Shown: piece after piece, positions 1 to 6,163 of the stretch
How positions within the stretch are numbered: the stretch's first letter is position 1
Layout: each line of letters begins with the position of its first letter
Assembly: GCA_913031655.1 (NCBI GenBank)
Contig: CAJWFY010000056.1
Coordinates: 1-9,042, forward strand
Origin: an uncultured Flavobacteriaceae bacterium
GTDB lineage: Bacteria > Bacteroidota > Bacteroidia > Flavobacteriales > Flavobacteriaceae
DNA length: 9,042 nt
Direction: 5' to 3'
Made by a program: the position numbers and the translations under genes
Notes under the pieces: model-generated
Databases searched by the model: none
What the model was told of the DNA's origin: nothing
The model's input: only the letters and a program-made list of their open reading frames with translations

Positions 1-439
1 TTTCATACCAATGAGCGCAAGAAGATTCTGTTTCTTGAAGTTTTAAAGAGTGAAGTGAAATGCTATCAGGCAACCTGTTTTTAATCTTATTAGCAAAGTC
101 TATGATAAGTAATTCACAAGTAGGCTGGTAGTCTGCCAATATAACTTTATGGCCATTATCTTTTAGAGTCATGGCTAATTCTTTGTGCGGAGTGTTCTTA
201 TTAAAAACTGTGGCATGATCAAATGCCTGTACGACTTCTTCATTAACAATTTTCTTTAAATCTGTGAAGTCAATCACCATTCCAAGTTTTACGTTTTGTG
301 AATCATCAATTGGAATTCCAATTACAGTAACAAAAAGTTTATAACTGTGTCCATGAACATTTCTACAAGCCCCATCATAACCATAAAGAGCATGGCCTGT
401 TTCAAAATTAAACTGTTTAGTTACTCTAATTTTATTCAT
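1..439 (-). CDS. queD: 6-carboxytetrahydropterin synthase (QueD / 6-pyruvoyl-tetrahydropterin synthase family), 3' end beyond window
   Basis: My translation from the ATG at 439 gives 146 open residues up to the left edge. QueD converts dihydroneopterin triphosphate to 6-carboxy-tetrahydropterin in the cytoplasm, an early step of queuosine and 7-deazaguanine synthesis. Visible hallmarks are His16 in FETGHAL, the C25-RNV-H29-G-H31 motif (catalytic Cys plus zinc-binding His residues), FDH at 73-75 (catalytic Asp/His pair), PTCE at 106-109, and the C-terminal QET with Glu136, which binds the pterin in the family. The CxxxHGH arrangement favours QueD over the eukaryotic-type enzyme. The ending, CAHWYE, matches the usual end of the family, so only a few residues should be missing. 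A TAA codon sits directly before the ATG in frame, which fixes the start. It lies 37 bases after the acetyltransferase gene; a possible promoter -7 element lies in that gap. Its role looks like housekeeping, unrelated to the SusCD locus. Confidence 0.93.
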   Translation of the reverse strand, partial: MNKIRVTKQFNFETGHALYGYDGACRNVHGHSYKLFVTVIGIPIDDSQNVKLGMVIDFTDLKKIVNEEVVQAFDHATVFNKNTPHKELAMTLKDNGHKVILADYQPTCELLIIDFANKIKNRLPDSISLHSLKLQETESSCAHWYE

Positions 440-458
440 TTACAATCATTCTTTAATA

Positions 459-466
459 CAAAAATA
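459..466 (-). promoter_or_regulatory. possible Bacteroidota -7 element before queD
   Basis: The minus strand reads TATTTTTG, which matches the Bacteroidota -7 consensus TAnnTTTG. It sits about 20 bases upstream of the queD ATG, giving a short leader. I could not find a TTTG/TTG -33 element at the usual 19-21 base spacing: the nearest TTG triplets lie 13 and 29 bases upstream. In AT-rich DNA an octamer like this can arise by chance, so this is only a candidate. queD may equally be transcribed from upstream. Confidence 0.25.
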
Positions 467-476
467 CAAGTTTCAT

Positions 477-977
477 TTACAATACCTTCTCATAACAATA
501 AAAAGGTTTTTCACTTTGATCTCGAAAATATATCTTTTCTAGTTTTTTAAAATTTAAATTTTGATAAAAAATATTATTTTGAGGGTTACCACTAAAAGTG
601 TCTAACCTTAAAGATTTAAATCCATTTTCTTTAGAAAATTTAAATGCATAGTTCATTAATTTTTTAGCAAATCCCTTGCCTTGTTGGTCTGGATGAATTG
701 CCAATCTATGGAGGTAAATATTTTTATCACTAGCCGTTAACCATTTAGCCTTTTTATAAAAATCATCCATATAATCAGATATTACTAAACACCCTATAAC
801 CTCTTTATTGTTTTCTAAAACATAAAGTGATTGATTTATAACATCCTTTTTAAAGGTTTCAAGATTTGGATAAAATTCATTCCATTGAAAGATGTTTTTA
901 GAGATCATTAACTTTGCGCACGCTTTAGTTATCTCAACAATTCTTGTTAAATCATTTAAGGTAGCCTTCCTGATCAT
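477..977 (-). CDS. GNAT-family N-acetyltransferase
   Basis: This 166-residue protein is a single GNAT domain of normal length. The family transfers an acetyl group from acetyl-CoA to an amine; the substrate cannot be told from the sequence. The N-terminus MIRKATLNDL is the usual GNAT beta-1/alpha-1 start. Motif A is clear: LHRLAIHPD (89-97) followed by Q99-GKGFA-104, which fits the acetyl-CoA pyrophosphate-binding pattern Q/R-x-x-G-x-G/A. Motif B follows as SLRLDTFSGNPQNNIFYQNL (122-141), with the Asn and Tyr residues typical of the fold. There is no signal peptide, so it should be cytoplasmic. It begins 16 bases after the phosphatase stop and ends 37 bases before queD, so it may be co-transcribed with both. 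No Shine-Dalgarno sequence is seen, as is usual in this phylum. Nothing links it to the uptake genes except position. Confidence 0.9.
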   Translation of the reverse strand: MIRKATLNDLTRIVEITKACAKLMISKNIFQWNEFYPNLETFKKDVINQSLYVLENNKEVIGCLVISDYMDDFYKKAKWLTASDKNIYLHRLAIHPDQQGKGFAKKLMNYAFKFSKENGFKSLRLDTFSGNPQNNIFYQNLNFKKLEKIYFRDQSEKPFYCYEKVL

Positions 978-993
978 AGTAATGATTATTTGA

Positions 994-2673
994 TTAATCT
1001 AAAACTTCATAAATAACCTCTCCAATACTTCCGCTTGGCGAACTTATTCCAAGTAAAGAAGCAATAGTTGGTGCTATATCAATAACATCTGTTTTTCTAT
1101 TAGTAACTCCCTTATTAATTCCTTTGCCATAAAAAATAAGAGGGACATGAGTGTCGTGATTAAACCTTGTGCCGTGGGTAGAACCTTTTCTTGGATATGT
1201 CCAATTTGGCATTAAAGTATAGACAATATCTCCTGACATATTCTTATTATATCCATTTCTAAGGAGCCTTAGATAATGGTCTTCATTATAGTTAAATATA
1301 TTTTCAGAGGAATATACATTAGATATTCCAGGGTAATTTTGCATTTTATCAATTAGTTTCTTTTTTATATCCGATACCTCTAGTTTTAATTTGCTAATTA
1401 ATTCATGATTTAAAAACAACTGTTCGTTTGAATATCCTTCAATTATTTTTTTAGTTCCAAACATTTTAATTGCTGAAAGCTCAATGTATTCTTTCCATTT
1501 TTTTGAGCTGAAATAATTAACAGCTATTTTATTTTCTTTAAGAAACCCTGGTGCGTTGGTCGCTCCGTGATCAGCTGTCAAGAAAATCGTGTATTCATTA
1601 GACCCAACATGTTGATCTAAAAAATTCAATAACCTTTCAATTTCTTTATCTAATCTAATGTATGTGTCTTGTACTTCTTTAGAATTTGCTCCAAACTGAT
1701 GTCCAACATAATCTGTTGAAGAAAAATCTATCATTAAAAAATCTGTAGAATTATCTAACCCTAACTCTTCTCCTTTAATGGCTTCTATCGAAAAATCTGC
1801 AACTAACGAATTCCCAAAAGGTGTGGAGGCTAAGGTGCTGTAAGAGATTTTTCCAGTAGAGTTGTTTGTCGCTATATCTTTAATTTTATGAGGGAAAACA
1901 GGGCTTTTCTCTCCTTTAAAAGGATTTTCATAATCATTATCATCAGGTCCACTTTCAGTATATGTAGAAATATCATAAAAAGTATCCCAATCAATAAGGT
2001 AATTATCTATTATTCTTGAATCATTAAAAGTATTAACCCAATCAGGCATTGAGTCTAAATAGTATGAACTGGTAATAAACTTTCCTTCCTCACCTCCCTC
2101 ATACCAGTAAGCGGCATTAGCAGTGAAGCCAGAAGACAATATAGCGCCCCTATCCTTTATGGCAACCCCTATAGTCTTGCCTTTAAAATTTGTTGCAATT
2201 CTGTTTTCGTCACTTAAAGTTGATGTCAAAAGTCGATTAGGGGATTTTTTTCCTCCATCGCCATCACTTCCAATTGTTTCATATCTACTATCCTCTACGC
2301 AGTAGACTGATTTCTTAGATATTTTATCATACCAATTATTTCCAATAATTCCATGGATACTAGGGTAAGTTCCAGTTGCTACAGTTGTATGGCCAGGACC
2401 AGTTGAGGTTTGAGCATATCCATAATAATTACTTTTAGCAGTAAAACCATTATTTACAAGCCTCTTAAATCCTTTATCAGAATAATGGTTCCAAAACTTA
2501 GTTAAATATTGATACTTCATCTGATCAACTACAATTCCAACAACCAATTTTGGATTTTCACTTAAAGAATTGTCTGTGCTTTTCTCTACGGATCCAGATA
2601 CTCTCACTATATATCCAAAAACTAGCAGAACAAAACCTAGAATCAGTATTCCGGCAAAACTATTTTTACTCAT
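994..2673 (-). CDS. pafA: PafA-like alkaline phosphatase (phosphomonoesterase), membrane-anchored or exported
   Basis: This 559-residue member of the alkaline phosphatase superfamily closely resembles PafA of Elizabethkingia (Chryseobacterium) meningoseptica, a zinc-dependent periplasmic enzyme that removes phosphate from many phosphomonoesters. Residues 7-22 form a hydrophobic signal peptide or signal anchor after Lys3, with no lipobox Cys. Zinc ligands can be placed as Asp50 (VVDQM), Asp321 and His325 (TDYVGH), Asp368 and His369 (TADHG), and His500 (STHGT). The nucleophile is Thr91 in QTSTGPGHT. Substrate-binding residues match Asn112 (GNNW) and Lys173/Arg175 (IKDRGA). The spacings Asp50-Thr91 (41), Asp321-His325 (4) and His325-Asp368 (43) equal those I recall for PafA. 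The start is the only ATG before the hydrophobic segment; AAGGAA lies directly before it, too close to be a standard ribosome site. The gene follows the ASPIC gene by 32 bases, in the same apparent transcription unit. Phosphodiesterase activity is less likely because the Lys/Arg/Asn set is that of the monoesterase type. Confidence 0.9.
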   Translation of the reverse strand: MSKNSFAGILILGFVLLVFGYIVRVSGSVEKSTDNSLSENPKLVVGIVVDQMKYQYLTKFWNHYSDKGFKRLVNNGFTAKSNYYGYAQTSTGPGHTTVATGTYPSIHGIIGNNWYDKISKKSVYCVEDSRYETIGSDGDGGKKSPNRLLTSTLSDENRIATNFKGKTIGVAIKDRGAILSSGFTANAAYWYEGGEEGKFITSSYYLDSMPDWVNTFNDSRIIDNYLIDWDTFYDISTYTESGPDDNDYENPFKGEKSPVFPHKIKDIATNNSTGKISYSTLASTPFGNSLVADFSIEAIKGEELGLDNSTDFLMIDFSSTDYVGHQFGANSKEVQDTYIRLDKEIERLLNFLDQHVGSNEYTIFLTADHGATNAPGFLKENKIAVNYFSSKKWKEYIELSAIKMFGTKKIIEGYSNEQLFLNHELISKLKLEVSDIKKKLIDKMQNYPGISNVYSSENIFNYNEDHYLRLLRNGYNKNMSGDIVYTLMPNWTYPRKGSTHGTRFNHDTHVPLIFYGKGINKGVTNRKTDVIDIAPTIASLLGISSPSGSIGEVIYEVLD

Positions 2674-2705
2674 TTCCTTAAAATTATAAATTAACTTCGA
2701 ATTAT

Positions 2706-5700
2706 TTATTCTAGCAACTTGAAATATTGCAACATATCGTTATTATTAGCAACCAAAACTCCATTCTCATCTTTTAATTTAATTGAAATTACTTTTTTTG
2801 CATCACTTGGAGCATAAAATCCTGTATCTTTTCTTGTTTTACTATAAAAGGTACCATCTCCATTTCCAATTAACAATAAGCCATTTCCTGCATCATTTCT
2901 AGGTGTTTCTATTTCAGATGTAAATAAATTTCCTACAATTAAAATATCCTTTACCCCATCTTTATTATAATCCTTTATTAAAAAATCATTAATTGATGAA
3001 AGTTGGGCTTGATAAGGTAAATTAACAGAATTAAATTTACCCATATCGTTTAAAAGCACAGTACTTTTAAAAGAATTAGCATGTAACCTTAAGGAGTTCT
3101 CTAAATTAACTTCTCCATAAACATTTTTGACATCCAGTGAAGCAAATAAATCATACTGTTTAATTTTACTTTTTAATTCTGGAACTTGCTCAGATGAGCA
3201 TGAAAATCCTCTAAGAGGAAATTGTATCCCATAATTATAATAAGCCAGCACAATGTCTTTAGAACCGTTATCATCAAAGTCGTCATAAAACACTTCAAAG
3301 GGTTCCTCTTTAGAAGCTTTATACTTGTAATTCTCTCCTAAATTTCCTAGAACAAGGTCTTCACGCCCATCCTTATTTAAGTCTGAAGCTTCAATAGAAT
3401 ACCACCAACCGTAGACTTCATCGCAATCATCTTTTAATTTTTGTTTTATTAAAACTCCATTTTCATTTTTAATTAACGTTAAGGGCATCCATTCCCCAAC
3501 TACAAAAAGATCTTTATCTCCATCATTATCAAAATCAGACCATACTGCATCCGTTACTAATCCAAGATCTTTAAAGCTGTTCTTTTTATCATCATATTCA
3601 GTAAATTTTCCATCATTATTAACAAGAAGATAGCTAGAGGCTGGTTGTGGGTAATTCCATGGAATCATTCTAGATCCAATAAATAAATCTAAATCACCAT
3701 CACTATCAAAATCATATGGTTTTACTACAGATCCTGACTTAAAAATATTTGGAAGCAACTCTCTTTTAAAATTAAAATTTCCATTGCCATCATTTACATA
3801 TAAACGATCTAGATAAGTACTAGAGTTTGGCGAAAATTCGTTGCCTCCACTCACTACATACAAATCATTATCCCCGTCATTGTCGAAATCAAAAAATACC
3901 GCATCCAGATCTTCTAATGCGCTGTGTCTCTGCCATGGTTGATTTTTTGACTCCAAGAATACTCCCTTTTCAGACTGAAAAAATAATTTAGAAATCTCTC
4001 CTGATGCGCTTCCCATATAAACATCTTCTAAGCCATCTCCATTGACATCAGAAACTGCTATTGCTGGACCAAATTGAGAAAGTTTATGTGGAAGTAATAC
4101 TTGCTTATCATAATCATTAAATAGATTTTCAGTGTGAGTATATTGTATTTTTGAATCATCATTTTTAAAAAGAGTATTGTTTTCTGATTTAGATGCCATG
4201 TCACCCCTTATTGAGGATGAACTTAACAGAGTTAATTGCTGATTAACACTAATATCAAATACTTTTGATTTAGTATTATCAGGCCAAGTAACAACAAGGC
4301 TGTCTACCTTCTTAGTTTTCCCTAAACCAAAATGAGCAACATCCTCACTGGTAGAATAGATTCCCCTGACGTTTGTAGTCTCAAAAAGCTGTAATTCGTT
4401 ATTAGAATACAACTTGACTTTAGTGCCAAGCGAGGGAACATTACTTTTGTTTTTTAAATTAATTCTTAAATAATTGTTGTTAATGGACTCACTCGAATTA
4501 TTCTTATACAAAAAGGCTTTTTCGTTCACATTGTTAACCACTATTTCTAAATCTCCATCATTATCTAAATCTGCATAAGCAGCTCCATTTGAAAAAGAAG
4601 GCTGATCTAATCCCCATTCTTTAGTTTGATTCTTAAAATTTAAAGAACCGTAATTTTTATATAAATAATTTTTAATTTTCACACTAGGCACTATTTCAAG
4701 TGCTTCTTCAAGTGGTAAAATATCCCATAAATTATAATCAAAGTTTTTGTTTTTTTTAACATAACCATCAGCTATTTTCAGAACAAACTCACCGAGTTTT
4801 TTATCCGCATCTGTATTTCTAATATCTCTTAACAGCCCGTTGGTAACATATATATCTTTTAATCCGTCGTTATCAAAATCAGCTATCAAATTAGCCCAAC
4901 TCCAATCTGTAGATGAAGTATTTGTAAATTGTGCTACATCGCTAAAAGTTTGATCTCCGTTATTAATTTGTAATGAATTAAACATGTATTGATAGTGTCC
5001 TCCTCCTGCAACAACTTTCCAAAATGCTGAAGGATTCATTCCACTCATATTAGATTTGATCCTAAAGTTATCTTCAGCCGTCATATCGACAACCATCACA
5101 TCTAAAAGACCATCATTATTTATATCGGCTGAATCCACACCCATACTGTAAAAAGAAGTATGTTTTAAAGATTTTTCAGTGCTGTAAGTAAAGGTTCCAT
5201 CGCCATTATTATAATATAAAAAATCAGGGGCATCAAAATCATTTGCTACATAGAGGTCTATATATCCATCATTATTTAAGTCTGAAGCAACCACACTGTT
5301 TGGAAATCCTGTTCTATTTAATCCTGCTTTTTCAGTGACATCTATAAAGTTATTATTCCCGGTGTTTTCAAATAGTTGAAGTCTATATTCGGGCAGTGTT
5401 AAGTCAGATCCAAAAAACTTAGAGTAGCTACCAGGATTAGGGGGTTGGTTTAATAGGTATAAATCTAATAAACCGTCATTATTGTAATCAAAAAAAACAG
5501 AATGTCTAGTTCGAGCAGACACATCAACGTTCCATATTTTTGCTGATTCTTTAAAAGTAAAATTTCCGTTATTAATATATAGCTTGTTTCTTCTTATTTC
5601 TGGATTTTCATCATACAGTTCTTTGCTAATATAAATATCTACAAGTCCGTCGTTATTAACATCCGCTATAGAAACTCCTGAAGACCAAGAACCGTCATCT

Positions 5701-6005
5701 ACTATTTCTGAATTTGCTGTAAGGTCTAAAAATTGTAAATCCCCAGTATTTTTATATATTTTATCTCCAACAAGGTTTCCTGTAAAGTAAACATCTTGTA
5801 AGCCATCATTATTAAAATCTGCTATTCCAACTCCCCCTCCACCATAATAATTAGCATATAAAAGAATGTTGTGATCCTTAAGGTCTTCAATTTTATTATT
5901 GAAATGTATTCCAGAATAGTCTGGGCTAATCAACTCAAAAACTTTGTCTTGAGCAATGGTTAAATTAAAACAAACTATAAGTATAATCGTAAGTTGTCCT
6001 TTCAT
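2706..6005 (-). CDS. exported FG-GAP/VCBS repeat protein with central ASPIC/UnbV domain
   Basis: This 1099-residue protein begins with a type I signal peptide (MKGQLTIILIVCFNLTIA, likely cut near A18-Q19); Cys12 does not fit a lipobox. It carries 14 Asp-rich calcium-type motifs of the FG-GAP/VCBS kind, of the form D-x-N/D-x-D-G-x-x-D. They start near residues 63, 115, 173, 242, 294, 376 and 479, and again near 653, 706, 765, 824, 875, 909 and 1012. Between the two sets, residues about 512-594 form an ASPIC/UnbV domain (GTKVKLY, TTNVRGIYSTSED, HFGLG, VTWPD). Such proteins fold as beta-propellers outside the cytoplasm and are often encoded beside SusC/SusD genes in Bacteroidota; their biochemical role is poorly known, and names such as RNA-binding protein are likely misannotations. 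A role in ligand binding or display with SusCD is inference. No type IX secretion C-terminal domain is evident. The gene sits between susD, behind a terminator, and pafA (32-base gap). Confidence 0.93.
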   Translation of the reverse strand: MKGQLTIILIVCFNLTIAQDKVFELISPDYSGIHFNNKIEDLKDHNILLYANYYGGGGVGIADFNNDGLQDVYFTGNLVGDKIYKNTGDLQFLDLTANSEIVDDGSWSSGVSIADVNNDGLVDIYISKELYDENPEIRRNKLYINNGNFTFKESAKIWNVDVSARTRHSVFFDYNNDGLLDLYLLNQPPNPGSYSKFFGSDLTLPEYRLQLFENTGNNNFIDVTEKAGLNRTGFPNSVVASDLNNDGYIDLYVANDFDAPDFLYYNNGDGTFTYSTEKSLKHTSFYSMGVDSADINNDGLLDVMVVDMTAEDNFRIKSNMSGMNPSAFWKVVAGGGHYQYMFNSLQINNGDQTFSDVAQFTNTSSTDWSWANLIADFDNDGLKDIYVTNGLLRDIRNTDADKKLGEFVLKIADGYVKKNKNFDYNLWDILPLEEALEIVPSVKIKNYLYKNYGSLNFKNQTKEWGLDQPSFSNGAAYADLDNDGDLEIVVNNVNEKAFLYKNNSSESINNNYLRINLKNKSNVPSLGTKVKLYSNNELQLFETTNVRGIYSTSEDVAHFGLGKTKKVDSLVVTWPDNTKSKVFDISVNQQLTLLSSSSIRGDMASKSENNTLFKNDDSKIQYTHTENLFNDYDKQVLLPHKLSQFGPAIAVSDVNGDGLEDVYMGSASGEISKLFFQSEKGVFLESKNQPWQRHSALEDLDAVFFDFDNDGDNDLYVVSGGNEFSPNSSTYLDRLYVNDGNGNFNFKRELLPNIFKSGSVVKPYDFDSDGDLDLFIGSRMIPWNYPQPASSYLLVNNDGKFTEYDDKKNSFKDLGLVTDAVWSDFDNDGDKDLFVVGEWMPLTLIKNENGVLIKQKLKDDCDEVYGWWYSIEASDLNKDGREDLVLGNLGENYKYKASKEEPFEVFYDDFDDNGSKDIVLAYYNYGIQFPLRGFSCSSEQVPELKSKIKQYDLFASLDVKNVYGEVNLENSLRLHANSFKSTVLLNDMGKFNSVNLPYQAQLSSINDFLIKDYNKDGVKDILIVGNLFTSEIETPRNDAGNGLLLIGNGDGTFYSKTRKDTGFYAPSDAKKVISIKLKDENGVLVANNNDMLQYFKLLE
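2946..4049 (-). repeat. second block of seven FG-GAP/VCBS Asp-rich motifs (residues 653-1020)
   Basis: Within the large exported protein, motifs DVNGDGLED (653), DFDNDGDND (706), DFDSDGDLD (765), DFDNDGDKD (824), DLNKDGRED (875), DFDDNGSKD (909) and DYNKDGVKD (1012) recur. Each shows as a degenerate DNA repeat of the plus-strand form ccatcattatcaaaatc. Spacing is 51-59 residues for the first four intervals, then 34, then 103. The count of seven suggests a seven-bladed propeller, with a longer insert before the last blade; that fold is inferred. Confidence 0.8.
4224..4472 (-). other. ASPIC/UnbV domain coding segment (residues about 512-594)
   Basis: The segment has the family's features in order: an LRINLKNK strand, GTKVKLY, the TTNVRGIYSTSED stretch, AHFGLGK, and the VDSLVVTWPDN strand that closes with VNQQLTLL. 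It lies between the two motif blocks rather than at the C-terminus, where it often sits in shorter homologues. Boundaries are estimates from motif positions. Confidence 0.85.
4545..5819 (-). repeat. first block of seven FG-GAP/VCBS Asp-rich motifs (residues 63-487)
   Basis: Motifs are DFNNDGLQD (63), DVNNDGLVD (115), DYNNDGLLD (173), DLNNDGYID (242), DINNDGLLD (294), DFDNDGLKD (376) and DLDNDGDLE (479). Intervals are 52, 58, 69, 52, 82 and 103 residues. Most of these blades also carry a following N-N-G-x-x-x-F turn, as in FLYYNNGDGTF (262-272). The first block is richer in NND motifs than the second, which uses more DND/DGD forms. Confidence 0.8.
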
Positions 6006-6033
6006 AAATAGGCATAAAAAAAGAAGAAATTAA
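6004..6033. repeat. direct repeat, copy B (overlaps ASPIC start codon)
   Basis: Positions 6004-6024 match 6095-6115 at 20 of 21 bases, differing only at G6012 versus A6103. After a short divergent part, both copies contain AAATTAA (6027-6033 here, 6120-6126 in the other). The left end overlaps the ATG of the ASPIC gene (6003-6005). Confidence 0.8.
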
Positions 6034-6043
6034 CTACTCCCTT
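6016..6043 (-). other. decayed terminator-like hairpin abutting the ASPIC gene start
   Basis: In the transcript, AAGGGAGTAG (6043-6034) can pair with CTTCTTTTTT (6026-6017) around the 7-base loop TTAATTT, with one T-T mismatch and three G-U pairs. A seven-T run (6022-6016) ends 10 bases before the ATG at 6005. It is a weaker copy of the terminator at 6107-6139. It may be a degenerate terminator, a structure affecting translation start, or a non-functional remnant. Confidence 0.4.
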
Positions 6044-6094
6044 AAATATATAAAAACAAAAATTAAGTTCTTACTTATAGACTGTGCTTTATTA

Positions 6095-6126
6095 ATAAAT
6101 AGACATAAAAAAAGAGGGGAAATTAA
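6095..6126. repeat. direct repeat, copy A (contains terminator left arm)
   Basis: This is the partner of the repeat at 6004-6033, offset by 91 bases. It holds the seven-A run and the left arm and loop of the strong hairpin. The offset copy suggests a local duplication in the susD-ASPIC gap, followed by decay of copy B. Confidence 0.8.
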
Positions 6127-6139
6127 TCCCCCCTCTTTT
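6107..6139 (-). terminator. intrinsic terminator downstream of the SusD gene
   Basis: Read on the minus strand, AAAAGAGGGG (6139-6130) pairs perfectly with CCCCTCTTTT (6119-6110) around a 10-base loop, and the T-run continues to 6107, giving seven Ts. The hairpin begins 25 bases after the SusD stop codon. It should stop or partly attenuate transcription from susCD into the ASPIC and pafA genes. That arrangement fits high expression of the transporter pair and lower expression of the downstream genes; read-through strength cannot be judged here. Confidence 0.85.
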
Positions 6140-6163
6140 GAATGTGTAAAAATATAAATCTTC

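Noticed and set aside
347..550. 67-residue plus-strand reading frame
   Set aside because: It is antisense to queD and the acetyltransferase, both of which have clear family motifs, and has low-complexity AT-driven composition.
2123..2305. 60-residue plus-strand reading frame
   Set aside because: It is antisense to the conserved catalytic part of the phosphatase and shows no independent sign of coding.
2946..5819. Recurring ccatcattat-type DNA repeats considered as a CRISPR or other non-coding array
   Set aside because: They are in frame, encode the Asp-rich FG-GAP motifs, vary at the DNA level and are unevenly spaced.
6057..6065. Possible -7 promoter element (minus-strand TAATTTTTG) before the ASPIC gene
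   Set aside because: It has one base too many between TA and TTTG to fit TAnnTTTG, and no -33 TTG is seen at the right distance.
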